The position numbers were made by a program, and so were the translations under genes. The notes under the pieces are model-generated. The model did not search any database. It was not told where the DNA came from and was given only the letters and a program-made list of their open reading frames with translations. DNA of 63,054 bases from Phycisphaerales bacterium (lineage in GTDB: Bacteria > Planctomycetota > Phycisphaerae > Sedimentisphaerales > Anaerobacaceae). How positions within the stretch are numbered: the first letter of the stretch is position 1; the number at the start of each line of letters is the position of its first letter. Positions 18,219-26,887 of this stretch are shown piece by piece. The DNA is taken from the NCBI GenBank assembly GCA_003170415.1, contig PMZJ01000018.1:1-63054 (forward strand). The letters run 5' to 3'.

Positions 18219-20678
18219 CTAAACGCTCGCTTTGCGATTTTCCTGGCAGAACTTGCCCATCAGCATCATCGATTTATTAGTCGTTTCCGCCGAGCCGTCC
18301 ATTTTCGCGAAGGCATCGACCAGCGCAACCAAATCCGGGTCCGCAGGCACACGCCCATAATGATGAGCCACGTTTACTATCCCCGCATCAAGACCGTATT
18401 CCATCGCTTTCGCCACATAAGCCCTGCAAACGCCGATTCTACGCCCCGGCAAATCGCGAACCGAATTACTGATGCCTAACGAACAGTGAACGCCCTTCAT
18501 CGCGGGGTCGCTCTTTATCTTTTTGATTGCCTCGAATGCACGGTAAGTATATCCCGGCACGCCCGGCTCCATCGGCATATCTATCGCCAGCGGGAAAACC
18601 GTCGAATCCAGCAAAATCTCCCCCGGCTTGAAACCATACTGCCCCACCGCCTTATCGTAAATCTTCTTCGCAAGCGAATACAATTCTTCCATCGAATGCG
18701 ACCCGCCCGGCCCAGTCGGCTTGTCTTCCGTCATCAATAGCCCGATGAACGCGTAATCGTAATCCTTTTTCAGCGGGAAGAATTTATCCATCGTGTAAAT
18801 CTTCACCGAGTTTATCAACGGCTGCTTCACCGCCTCCTTTGTGTTATACCACTCTTTCAATCCCGCTATCAGCACGTCGTTGTTGCCGCTGTCGATGCAG
18901 ATGGGGACGCCATTGCTCCACCTGCGAACCAGTTTGACGTATTCTCGCATCATATCGACCGCTACCTGCTGGTCATCCTCGCCGAACGCATCGACGTTGA
19001 CCGCGAGATAATCCGCCCCGTCGTTTGCCTGCGATTCCACTAACGCCTTGATATAATTCAACGGCCCGCTCGGCTTCACATAAGCATCCGGCCCAAGCTG
19101 TGCCAGTTGCCTCATTATCTGTCCCGTCTTGGGTATCGAGGCGTGAATCGATTCGCCAATCGAAATCAGGGCGTTTTTCATAGTGTGGTCCCTCCCGAAC
19201 AGGTAATTCACAATCGACGCCGTATGCTCCAGCGTTTTTATTCTCGGCTTATTGATTATGCGTTTGAGTTTCGCAAGGCCGAGTTCTTCAGAAGCCGCTG
19301 CGTCGTAAATTAATTCCCCTATGCACACGCGTTCAAGATTGTTCCCGCATTTGCCGTCAGCCGTAGCGTCCCCGCACGGCGCGTTCGTAAGGCCCTTTTC
19401 GCATCCGCCCATCGTGCAAAGCCCGAAATTCTCAGGTAAATAGCAGTCGCCGCATCCCTCGCAGTCAAATATCAAATACTTGAACGCCCCTTCGCCCGCG
19501 TGGAACAATTTATAAATAGCGCCTTCGCCTTTTTCGGTTCCCAGAGCCGCCATAGTCCCCCTGAATGCGCGGAAGCCGCGGTAATCAGGATTCAAAATCG
19601 CCCTGTGCATAAAATTGAAGAATTTGTGATGGAACGTTTTGCGCGGCTTCGACAAAGTTCTCTCTCGACCATTATCATCATAAAGATAAAACGTTCTCTT
19701 CGCGGGCCAGCACAAATTATCTTTGTATTGTCCCCAGCCATCGCCAATCTCCGCGGCCTTTTTCAAAATGCCCGTGAACGTCTCAAAATTACTCACGCCC
19801 CCGATATCCACGCCTGCCGCACCAATCGCCTTATACATTGCCACCTGTTGCGCCGCCCTCTCAACGTGCTGCGACAAATTTTCCGAATACAGTTTCGCCA
19901 GAAGCCCGTCGCTTACAAAGCAGCCTGTGAGTTTTGCGTCGTGCATCAACCTTGGTGCAGCCGTCGTAGTGCTCAAAAGATAAACGTTGCCCAGGACTGG
20001 GATATTTAGTTTGTGCTTCTCGATGTATTTGAAAAGCTCCTGCGATTTTTTCCAGTCCCAGCCGACCTGCGTAATCAAGAATTTCGCACCGCAGGCAATC
20101 TTCTTCTCCATCTTGTAATATTGCTGCATTTGCGACTGCTCGGTGTATTTGAATGGCGACACCGCCGCACCCGGGAAAAACTGTTGAACCTTGTCCAAAT
20201 CCTGAGGCCTCGCCTTTATGTATCCCTCGTTGTTCATATCTCTGATGACCTGCAGCAATCCAATCGAATCAACATCGAAAACGCTTGTCGCGGAAATCGG
20301 CTTGTCGCCCGTAAGAATCAGCACGCTCTCAACGCCCGAATCTCTCAAGCCCACAAGCGAGCTGACAAGCGAATTGGCGTTCTGGTCCTTGCACGAAATA
20401 TGCGGCACACAATCCAAATCGCCCAGCAGCCCCTCGGCGTTCAACCTGTCAATCGCGTGACCCGGATCGATATTCGCCACCCCGCCCGGGTTTTGGGGTA
20501 GTGTGATGCCCGAGAAATCAAACCCCGCCGGTATCGAATCAGGCCCCGCCTTTTTGTAAGCCGACAAAAATTTACCTATCGGCCCAAAGTCAAAATTCGG
20601 CCCGCCCACAAGCTCCGCCACTACAACAAACCCGGCTTTTGCTTCCAGCCGTTCTCTTAGTTTTTTCCGCTGTGCCAT
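18219..20678 (-). CDS. fused methylene-H4F reductase (MetF), MetV-like Cys-rich domain and methyl-H4F methyltransferase
   Basis: An 819-residue three-part protein. Residues 10-310 are a MetF-type methylenetetrahydrofolate reductase barrel. Residues 400-455 form a Cys-rich module (C406, C409, C412, C421, C426, C435, C444, C452) like the MetV/MTHFR C-terminal domain that carries a metal or Fe-S site. Residues 503-790 are a pterin-binding methyltransferase domain of the MetH/AcsE type, with ISIGESIHASIP, VDAFGEDD, ICIDSGN, LLDSTVF and GISNSVRDLPGRR. The inferred role is to reduce methylene-H4F and hand its methyl group to a corrinoid protein, in methionine synthesis or a Wood-Ljungdahl-like branch. 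No corrinoid protein or CO-dehydrogenase gene is adjacent. The ATG follows CAGGAACG. Confidence 0.85.
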   Translation of the reverse strand: MAQRKKLRERLEAKAGFVVVAELVGGPNFDFGPIGKFLSAYKKAGPDSIPAGFDFSGITLPQNPGGVANIDPGHAIDRLNAEGLLGDLDCVPHISCKDQNANSLVSSLVGLRDSGVESVLILTGDKPISATSVFDVDSIGLLQVIRDMNNEGYIKARPQDLDKVQQFFPGAAVSPFKYTEQSQMQQYYKMEKKIACGAKFLITQVGWDWKKSQELFKYIEKHKLNIPVLGNVYLLSTTTAAPRLMHDAKLTGCFVSDGLLAKLYSENLSQHVERAAQQVAMYKAIGAAGVDIGGVSNFETFTGILKKAAEIGDGWGQYKDNLCWPAKRTFYLYDDNGRERTLSKPRKTFHHKFFNFMHRAILNPDYRGFRAFRGTMAALGTEKGEGAIYKLFHAGEGAFKYLIFDCEGCGDCYLPENFGLCTMGGCEKGLTNAPCGDATADGKCGNNLERVCIGELIYDAAASEELGLAKLKRIINKPRIKTLEHTASIVNYLFGRDHTMKNALISIGESIHASIPKTGQIMRQLAQLGPDAYVKPSGPLNYIKALVESQANDGADYLAVNVDAFGEDDQQVAVDMMREYVKLVRRWSNGVPICIDSGNNDVLIAGLKEWYNTKEAVKQPLINSVKIYTMDKFFPLKKDYDYAFIGLLMTEDKPTGPGGSHSMEELYSLAKKIYDKAVGQYGFKPGEILLDSTVFPLAIDMPMEPGVPGYTYRAFEAIKKIKSDPAMKGVHCSLGISNSVRDLPGRRIGVCRAYVAKAMEYGLDAGIVNVAHHYGRVPADPDLVALVDAFAKMDGSAETTNKSMMLMGKFCQENRKASV

Positions 20679-21067
20679 TTATCGTTCCTGTAAATACCCC
20701 TGACGCAATAGATACCGGTTTAACTGGTGTTTTTACCACGAAGGCCCGTATCCACAAAGAAAAATCTTAACGCCTTTGTGTCTTAATGGCGAAAATTTTT
20801 CGCCCGCCTGCAACACATAACATACTGATATACAATGACTTCGGTTCAAATATATGCCTGCCCTTCCGCCGTGAGGCGTCCCTCACGGGAGTAGCGCATC
20901 GAAGAAGGGCCTGCCCTGCCTGTCCCGAGCGTAGTCGAGGGGAGCTTACCTGTGGTGAGCAATCTGTAGTGAGCGAAGTCGAAATCCTGCAGGTTCGTCC
21001 TGATGGTATGTGGCAGTTATAAATTGTGAATCGGCGGGAGTCGCCGTGGACACAAGCTTGTAAAACG
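20679..21067. repeat. intergenic region made of several dispersed repeats
   Basis: No gene is supported. From left to right it holds a 'ccacgaagg...cctttgtgtc' repeat fragment (about 20737-20785), a hairpin CCGTGAGG/CCTCACGG (20869-20888) nested in GCCCTTC/GAAGGGC arms (20860-20866, 20904-20910), the 37-base repeat at 20909-20945, and a 'gtgagcgaagtcgaa' unit (about 20970-20984). An open frame on the minus strand (20767-21108) is only this repeat DNA. Confidence 0.6.
20909..20945. repeat. 37-base dispersed repeat, intergenic copy
   Basis: The unit contains CCTGTCCCGAGCGTAGTCGA and is 36/37 identical to 54270-54306 inside queE. Similar 'cgactacgctcgggacagg' units are widespread in environmental bacterial genomes. 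Confidence 0.8.
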
Positions 21068-21094
21068 AAAACGGGGCACACCTCGCCCCGTTTT
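21068..21094. terminator. bidirectional intrinsic terminator
   Basis: AAAACGGGGC (21068-21077) pairs with GCCCCGTTTT (21085-21094) around seven bases. On the minus strand the stem is followed by TTTT-CG-TTTT, and it lies about 65 bases after the end of the SAP-like gene, which it probably terminates. Confidence 0.75.
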
Positions 21095-21158
21095 GGAATA
21101 CTTTTCATCGAGCATTGCCGATTTCCAGATGTTACAACACAATCTCCGAAAAACCGGC

Positions 21159-21377
21159 TTAATTCCTGATCTTCAGACAGTCAACTCTGAAGCAGCACTC
21201 GGTCCACTGGCAGATCCCGTGTGTCGTGCCATAGCAGGCGCTGTTGCCCTCGGCCCGTTGTATCGCCTGAATCAGTTCCGTCTTCTTCATATTCCCAGGC
21301 GTAATACCGATATTCTTGGCCTTGTCCTTTATCTCGCCCATTGTCATTGGTCTTTCAACTACTCTTACCGGAGCCAT
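21159..21377 (-). CDS. small SAP-like helix-extension-helix protein
   Basis: A 72-residue protein. Residues 12-43 (MTMGEIKDKAKNIGITPG then MKKTELIQAIQRAEG) are a SAP/Rho-N-like helix-extension-helix motif, usually associated with nucleic acid binding. The C-terminal 25 residues hold five cysteines (C48, C56, C61, C62, C67), probably a small metal site. Short proteins with this pairing occur in many deltaproteobacteria and planctomycetes, with no known function. The ATG has GGAG six bases upstream. A strong hairpin terminator lies downstream. Confidence 0.8.
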   Translation of the reverse strand: MAPVRVVERPMTMGEIKDKAKNIGITPGNMKKTELIQAIQRAEGNSACYGTTHGICQWTECCFRVDCLKIRN

Positions 21378-21641
21378 TCGTTTCTCCTATTAACTGTGTG
21401 GTTGTTTGAATTTAATTTATACTTACGGGGTCCCTGTCCGGTCCCATTTTGCGTAAGTCACGTTCACATACGCCTTATTTCGGCAGTTTTTATCCGCTCG
21501 CATTACCCACTTTGCGACAAATCACAGATTGGCGCAAAAACCGCCCCGGTGGGCCGATAAGCGGAGAATTTTTCGGACGTTGGGCGAGATTAATACGACC
21601 ATCGCATTTTACCATCGCCGGCGCATGCCATTCACAAACAT

Positions 21642-21670
21642 TTGACCCTGAGGCAAATCTGTGATATGCT
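21642..21670 (+). promoter_or_regulatory. thi operon promoter
   Basis: TTGACC (21642-21647) and TATGCT (21665-21670) are separated by 17 bases and lie just upstream of the TPP riboswitch. The region between the SAP-like gene and this promoter (21378-21641) shows no gene. Confidence 0.65.
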
Positions 21671-21689
21671 CACTTTGTTGAATATGATA

Positions 21690-21792
21690 GCCAGGGGAGC
21701 CAGGGCGAAATTGGGCCTGTGGCTGAGAAATCCCGAATTGTCGGGGTGACCCTATGAACCTGCTCAGGTTAAGACCTGCGAAGGGAGGCGGA
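21690..21792 (+). ncRNA. TPP riboswitch (THI element)
   Basis: The conserved THI-box blocks are present in order: AGGGGAGCC, GGCTGAGAAATCCCG, GGGGTGACCCTATGAACCTG (shown here at its key 20 bases), CTCAGGTTAAGACCTGCG and AAGGGAGG. The aptamer binds thiamine pyrophosphate. It is followed by an intrinsic terminator at 21807-21836 and then thiS-thiG-thiH, so the likely mechanism is transcription termination when TPP is abundant. Confidence 0.95.
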
Positions 21793-21806
21793 TTGATTTG
21801 GTTTTG

Positions 21807-21836
21807 AAACGCTCCTTTCCGGGAGCGTTTTTTTGT
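21807..21836 (+). terminator. riboswitch expression-platform terminator
   Basis: AAACGCTCC (21807-21815) pairs with GGAGCGTTT (21822-21830), followed by a run of T. It lies between the TPP aptamer and thiS. Confidence 0.85.
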
Positions 21837-21864
21837 TTTTGGCCTCGATTTTCGAGGATTATGT

Positions 21865-22077
21865 ATGGGCTTATTAAAGATAAACGGCAAAGAGAAAATA
21901 TTTCCTGACAACAAAATGCCCGTGACGATTGCGGACCTGCTGAGGCATCTCGGCGTCGATTCCACAACCGTTGTCGCAGAGCTTGAAGGCCAAATCATCG
22001 AACGGAAAAACTTCTCGACTACGCCGCTGCTCGCCGGCCAAACAATCGAACTCGTCAGATTTGTCCCCGGGGGCTAA
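21865..22077 (+). CDS. thiS: sulfur carrier protein ThiS
   Basis: ThiS carries sulfur as a C-terminal thiocarboxylate to ThiG for thiazole synthesis. The 70-residue ubiquitin-like protein ends in VPGG, the required diglycine. It is the first gene after the TPP riboswitch and terminator, and thiG follows after two bases. No thiF adenylylating enzyme is in the window. Confidence 0.95.
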   Translation: MGLLKINGKEKIFPDNKMPVTIADLLRHLGVDSTTVVAELEGQIIERKNFSTTPLLAGQTIELVRFVPGG

Positions 22078-22079
22078 AT

Positions 22080-22853
22080 ATGGATAAGCTTGTTATCGCG
22101 GGTAAGCAATTCACCTCGCGCCTGCTCATCGGCACGGGAAAATTCTCATCCAGCAAATCAATGGCACAGGCGATAGATGCCGCTGGCGCCCAAATCGTTA
22201 CCGTGGCCCTCCGCAGGGTCGATATCACAAACAAAGACGACGATATGCTCTCCGCAATCGACAGGAACAAATACCTGCTCCTGCCCAATACATCGGGCGC
22301 AAGAACCGCCGATGAGGCCATTCGTTTAGCGCGACTCGCGCGGGCTGCGACTGGTATTAACTGGGTCAAACTCGAAGTTACGCCCGACCCGTACTATTTA
22401 TTGCCCGACCCAATCGAAACATTAAAGGCCGCTGAGATTCTCGTTAAGGAAGGTTTCGTCGTTTTGCCGTATATCAACGCTGACCCGATATTGAGCAAAA
22501 AACTTCAGGATGTTGGAACTGCAACTGTGATGCCTTTAGCCAGCCCCATCGGCTCGAACCAGGGATTAAAAACACGGGCGGCGATTGAAATAATTATCGA
22601 GCAGGCCAATGTCCCCGTCGTTGTCGATGCGGGGCTTGGTTTGCCCTCACACGCCGCTGAGGCGATGGAAATGGGAGCGGACGCCGTTTTGGTAAATACC
22701 GCAATCGCGACCGCCGTTGAGCCGGTGAAAATGGCAGAGGCATTCAAGCTCGCGGTAGCGGCGGGCAGAATGGCATATCTTTCAGGCACAGCAGCCGAAT
22801 CCAAAAAAGCAAACGCCTCAAGCCCCCTCACCGGCTTTTTACGAAATGAATAA
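22080..22853 (+). CDS. thiG: thiazole synthase ThiG
   Basis: ThiG joins deoxyxylulose phosphate, the ThiS thiocarboxylate and dehydroglycine into the thiamine thiazole. The 257-residue barrel has [21 protein letters not shown] (Schiff-base region), [33 protein letters not shown] and [20 protein letters not shown]. It sits between thiS and thiH with 2-base gaps, one TPP-regulated operon. Confidence 0.97.
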   Translation: MDKLVIAGKQFTSRLLIGTGKFSSSKSMAQAIDAAGAQIVTVALRRVDITNKDDDMLSAIDRNKYLLLPNTSGARTADEAIRLARLARAATGINWVKLEVTPDPYYLLPDPIETLKAAEILVKEGFVVLPYINADPILSKKLQDVGTATVMPLASPIGSNQGLKTRAAIEIIIEQANVPVVVDAGLGLPSHAAEAMEMGADAVLVNTAIATAVEPVKMAEAFKLAVAAGRMAYLSGTAAESKKANASSPLTGFLRNE

Positions 22854-22855
22854 CT

Positions 22856-24016
22856 ATGACCACAACAACACAACATCCCGACATAAAAAAGATTCTCGCC
22901 GACAGGGGCCTCGATGGCTCAGGAAAAGACATCTGGACTAAGCGTCTCGGCGAGATTACTGAAGACGAAGTGAAATGGGCATTATCTCGCCAGCCGGGAT
23001 ATTATGTTCTCGACCGATTGCTGATGTTGATTTCGCCCGCCGCCGAAAATTACATCGAGCAAATGTCGCAAATCGCCCATCAGCTCACCCTTCAGCGATT
23101 CGGCAAAACCGTCCGATTATATGCCCCGCTTTACGTTTCTAATTTCTGCGTCAATGGCTGCACTTACTGCGGCTTCAGCACAAATCATCGATTTTCCCGA
23201 ATCCGGCTCACAATCGAGCAGGCCCTCGCCGAAGCAGAAACAATCGCAAAAGAGGGATTCAAAGACCTGCTCTTGGTCAGCAGTGAAGATAAAAAATTTA
23301 TCACCGTCGATTACCTGGCCGAATTGGCGTCGAAGTTGCGCCCTAAATTCAGCTCGCTGTCCGTTGAAATTTACCAGATGTCCGCCAAAGAATACGCGAA
23401 GCTTTTTGCCGCCGGCATCGAGGGCGTAACGCTGTATCAGGAAACCTACGACCGCGAAACATACCGCAAATATCATCCTGGAGGCCCAAAGGCCGACTAC
23501 GATTATCGATTGAGCGCAGCGGATAGTTTTGGCCAGGCAGGTATGCGGGAAATCGGGCTTGGCGCACTTCTGGGCCTTGACGATTGGCGGCTCGAAACCT
23601 TAGCTCTTGCCGAGCACGCCCATTACCTGATGAAACGCTACTGGAAATCGCGCGTGTCGTTTTCTTTTCCGCGATTGCGTCCCGCCAAGGATGTTGACAG
23701 CGCACGGTTTAATCTTCTTTCCGATACAAATCTCATTCAGATGATTCTCGCCCTTCGGCTGTGTTTCGCCGACGCGGGCATGACTATTTCAACACGCGAG
23801 CCGGCTTACCTGCGCGACCAGCTTGTTAAACTCGGCATCACCCGTATGAGCGCAGGAAGCAAGACAAACCCCGGCGGCTACTCTACCCACGCCGACTCCG
23901 TTGGCCAATTCGAAATCGATGATTCCCGTTCCCCCGCCCAAATCGCCGCTATGCTAAAGTCCCAGGGCCTCGAACCTGTCTGGAAGGACTGGGACTCGGC
24001 ATTTACCGACGCTTAG
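22856..24016 (+). CDS. thiH: 2-iminoacetate synthase ThiH
   Basis: ThiH is a radical-SAM tyrosine lyase that makes dehydroglycine and p-cresol, the oxygen-sensitive alternative to the glycine oxidase ThiO. The 386-residue protein carries the 4Fe-4S motif C98-x3-C102-x2-C105 (CVNGCTYCGF) and the family stretch LYQETYDRETYRKYHPGGPK. Use of ThiH fits an anaerobic or low-oxygen lifestyle. The 3' end overlaps the convergent TPR membrane gene by four bases. Confidence 0.96.
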   Translation: MTTTTQHPDIKKILADRGLDGSGKDIWTKRLGEITEDEVKWALSRQPGYYVLDRLLMLISPAAENYIEQMSQIAHQLTLQRFGKTVRLYAPLYVSNFCVNGCTYCGFSTNHRFSRIRLTIEQALAEAETIAKEGFKDLLLVSSEDKKFITVDYLAELASKLRPKFSSLSVEIYQMSAKEYAKLFAAGIEGVTLYQETYDRETYRKYHPGGPKADYDYRLSAADSFGQAGMREIGLGALLGLDDWRLETLALAEHAHYLMKRYWKSRVSFSFPRLRPAKDVDSARFNLLSDTNLIQMILALRLCFADAGMTISTREPAYLRDQLVKLGITRMSAGSKTNPGGYSTHADSVGQFEIDDSRSPAQIAAMLKSQGLEPVWKDWDSAFTDA

Positions 24017-24897
24017 CCCGCATTGTTGCTGGGGCCTTGTTGTTTATCTCTCGATTCTGAAAGCTTCTTCTCGTACGAGCTAATACGTCCGGGTCTGGGC
24101 TCAATATCAATGGACTGCTTTATATGTTCCAATCCTTTTTGATAATCCCCTCTTCCGTAGAGAATAGTACCGAGATAATTGAGATAGCAGGCCTTTTCGC
24201 TGTCACGCGTTGCTTTCTTCGATGTTATCAATTCTTCGGCCTTAGCCATAAATTTATCTGCTTCGGCCCTGTCTTTTCGAATCATCTCGCAGAAAAAAGC
24301 TGATCTGCACCATAGCTCAAGTTCGTCCGGTGCGATTTCGCTCGCTTTGATTAATACAGCGTACGCCTTGTCAAAATTGCGGGCATGGGCAAATTTACTG
24401 TGCTGCTCGAGAAGGTAGGCAGCAACTATATTGCACAGTGGTTGTGTGCGGAAATATCGCCACTCTGGCCAAGAAGTCAGTAGGATATATCCCAAGCATA
24501 AACTTAAAAGCACAAACTCAATCGAAGCAAAGACAAGCCGGTCTGAACCGCGATATGAAACTATGAAAAACCTTATTCCGGGCAAAGCCAACATGGTGAT
24601 GGTGAGCCACCACAGAACAGAAACGACGATTCTCATTCGGCTGGCGCGTTCAATCGTATCAATTCTGCCTCGCAGCCAGTCTTTATAAAAAAATAGTGCC
24701 AGCCAAAAAACTGTCGTTATCACTGAAATGGGGCGTATAATTATCAGAATCCACAATAATGCCTCGTTGTGCCGATGCCCAAAACCTCCTTTTTCGTTTT
24801 CGAATCTTGTCGCCACAAGAGGCAAGATGATTGATAAAAGAAGAATTGCTGCGAGCGCAACGAAAATTATCCGCTTTGTATTATCATTCAATGCCAT
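24013..24897 (-). CDS. membrane protein with C-terminal TPR-like region
   Basis: A 294-residue protein from the ATG at 24895-24897, which has GGGAGAG five bases upstream; the open frame reaches 24927. About five membrane helices lie in residues 9-165. From about residue 160 the protein is soluble and helical, with TPR-like units, the clearest being ACYLNYLGTILYGRGDYQKG then IDIEPRP. No specific family was recognised. It is convergent with thiH and monocistronic. Confidence 0.75.
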   Translation of the reverse strand: MALNDNTKRIIFVALAAILLLSIILPLVATRFENEKGGFGHRHNEALLWILIIIRPISVITTVFWLALFFYKDWLRGRIDTIERASRMRIVVSVLWWLTITMLALPGIRFFIVSYRGSDRLVFASIEFVLLSLCLGYILLTSWPEWRYFRTQPLCNIVAAYLLEQHSKFAHARNFDKAYAVLIKASEIAPDELELWCRSAFFCEMIRKDRAEADKFMAKAEELITSKKATRDSEKACYLNYLGTILYGRGDYQKGLEHIKQSIDIEPRPGRISSYEKKLSESRDKQQGPSNNAG

Positions 24898-24984
24898 ATT
24901 GCTCTCCCGGTAAAGTACGGGATGCAATTATACCGCGACTCCCAGTTCCATACAGCGTTAAACTTTATAATTTCCAGCTTTGTG

Positions 24985-25719
24985 TTACGGTTTTTGGAAG
25001 AAGATGGTTTCAGCGAAGCTGAGGAAGTGTTTTCGGGAGCGGATATTTGTGAAGCCCAGTTTTGTTATCAGTTGCTTGAGAGCATCCCTGTCAGGATACA
25101 GCTTTAAACTTTCAGCGATGTAGGTATAAAGCTGCGGGTTGCGGTGCAGGAGAATTCCCCAGAAGCCGCCCCATATTTTCAGAAGCATTCCTTTTGTTTT
25201 TTGCAGGAAGCGATTCGGCGACTTTGAGAAATCCAGAAACGCTGCGCTAGCCCCCGGTTTCATAACTCGCCGGATTTCAATAAGGGCCTGTTCGAGATTT
25301 GGCGCGTTGCGAAGGGCATAGCCGCCCGTAACGATATCGAAACTGGCGTCGGCAAAATTCATCCGGCACATATCCTGAATGGTAAAGGTAATGTTGCTAA
25401 ATGTGTTTCGCTCGCGCGCGTAATCAATCATTTGTTCAGTCACATCCAGCCCGACAATATGGCTGGCAGGGTATTTGGCAGCTAAGCGAAACGTGATATC
25501 CCCTGTCCCGCAGGCGATATCGAGGCAGTGTGGGGCTTTAGTGTCGGGTAGTTCCTTAACTAATAGATTTTTCCAGGTGATGTCTCGCCCAAAGGAAAGA
25601 ACGCGGGTAATAAAATCATATCTCGGTGCGATTGTGCCGAACATCTGCCGATTGAAAAACAGCTTCCCTTCGGCCTGATGAATATAATCGTGCATATTCA
25701 AGTCGAATCGGCTGTTCAT
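24985..25719 (-). CDS. UbiE/MenG-like SAM-dependent methyltransferase
   Basis: A class I methyltransferase of 244 residues. The SAM-binding motif I LDIACGTGDIT is at 66-76, followed by VGLDVTEQMIDYAR, DIVTGGYALRN and VMKPGASAAFLDFSKSP, all in the style of quinone C-methyltransferases UbiE/MenG. Its ATG overlaps the PKS stop (ATGA), so the two are translationally coupled. That favours a role in methylating the polyketide product, rather than menaquinone, though both remain possible. No other quinone genes are nearby. Confidence 0.88.
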   Translation of the reverse strand: MNSRFDLNMHDYIHQAEGKLFFNRQMFGTIAPRYDFITRVLSFGRDITWKNLLVKELPDTKAPHCLDIACGTGDITFRLAAKYPASHIVGLDVTEQMIDYARERNTFSNITFTIQDMCRMNFADASFDIVTGGYALRNAPNLEQALIEIRRVMKPGASAAFLDFSKSPNRFLQKTKGMLLKIWGGFWGILLHRNPQLYTYIAESLKLYPDRDALKQLITKLGFTNIRSRKHFLSFAETIFFQKP

Positions 25720-26858
25720 CTTAATTGACCCGCAACGCCCTCGATTGTCCTTTTGTGGGCTACTCGCGTGGTCAATTTTTCGAGCATAGCCAGCTCTACC
25801 GTCAACCCCGGCCCAAATGCAACCGCCAATACCGACCCATTCCCATTGTCGCCGGAATTTTCAAGTATATGTTTCAGCACGAACAGAATCGTTGCGCTGC
25901 TCATATTGCCGAACTGTCTCAGGATTGCCCTCGACGCCTCACATTTGCCTTTAATGCCCAGTGACTCCTCGATTCTGTCCAATATCGCTTTGCCGCCCGG
26001 ATGGACCGCCCAGTGGTCGATATCGGATATGGTAGTATCCTGTCTTTCGAGTATCGGCTCGATTATTTCACGGATATTGGACTGAATTATCTTCGGTATA
26101 TATTGAGAAAGTATCATTTCGAATCCCGTGTCTCCGATGGTCCATGCCATTTTATCACTGCTGTCTGGAATCAGCGTTGATTCGAAGTGCTTCAACTCAA
26201 ACACAGTTTGTCCGAGAGCAGGTTTTTTTGCGCTGACGATTGCTCCTGCGCCGCCGTCGGCAAAAAGAGCGCCGCCCAATATGGAATCGAGGTCACCTTT
26301 AAGCTGGATGTGCAGCGTGCAAAGCTCGACCGCTACAACTAAGACCGTAGCGTTGGGCTCTGCCCGGCAAATAGAATTAGCCAGTCGCAGCGCCGGGAAC
26401 ATCGCGTGACAGCCCATAAAGCCGATATTGTATCGCTGAACGTTTTTATTCAGGTTTAGCCCTTCGATGATTGCGTAATCCGGGCCTGGATTGAAAAAGC
26501 CCGTGCAGGATACCGTAACGAGGTGAGTTATATCGCCAAAATCCGCGTTCGGGCAGTTCTCTATTGTGCTTCGAGCAACATCAACAAACAGCTTTCTGGC
26601 CTCTGCCGTGAACAGGTCGTTGCGCATCTTCGTTGTTGGATTCGAGATTTCACCTGATTGCGAAACTCGAAAGAAATCATCAGGATTTGAAACGCAGCTA
26701 TACCTTTGGTCGATGTCGCTGCCCTGGTAAATGCTGTCGATATATCGATTGGTTCTTTGTGATGCGTTGAGCAGGCGTTTGATTCTTTCTTTAATTGATT
26801 GCTGTGAATGGCATGTCTTCGGCACCCGGCAATCGATGTTCTGAATGTAAACGCCCAT
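25716..26858 (-). CDS. type III polyketide synthase (chalcone/stilbene synthase family)
   Basis: Type III PKSs extend an acyl-CoA with malonyl-CoA and cyclise it, often to resorcinols or pyrones. The protein is 380 residues from the ATG at 26856-26858 (GGGGAG upstream); the frame is open to 26891, where it would overlap cusA. The catalytic triad is present: Cys150 (GFMGCHAMFP), His286 (WAVHPGGK) and Asn318 (QFGNMSSATI). It follows cusA in the same direction and overlaps the methyltransferase. The likely product is a small aromatic, perhaps a long-chain resorcinol or pyrone, but starter specificity cannot be read. Confidence 0.92.
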   Translation of the reverse strand: MGVYIQNIDCRVPKTCHSQQSIKERIKRLLNASQRTNRYIDSIYQGSDIDQRYSCVSNPDDFFRVSQSGEISNPTTKMRNDLFTAEARKLFVDVARSTIENCPNADFGDITHLVTVSCTGFFNPGPDYAIIEGLNLNKNVQRYNIGFMGCHAMFPALRLANSICRAEPNATVLVVAVELCTLHIQLKGDLDSILGGALFADGGAGAIVSAKKPALGQTVFELKHFESTLIPDSSDKMAWTIGDTGFEMILSQYIPKIIQSNIREIIEPILERQDTTISDIDHWAVHPGGKAILDRIEESLGIKGKCEASRAILRQFGNMSSATILFVLKHILENSGDNGNGSVLAVAFGPGLTVELAMLEKLTTRVAHKRTIEGVAGQLR

Positions 26859-26887
26859 TATTTCTCCCCTCATTAAGTGCTGACGTA

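Noticed and set aside
20767..21108. Open frame on the minus strand in the repeat-rich gap
   Set aside because: Consists of dispersed repeat and hairpin DNA with no ribosome site.
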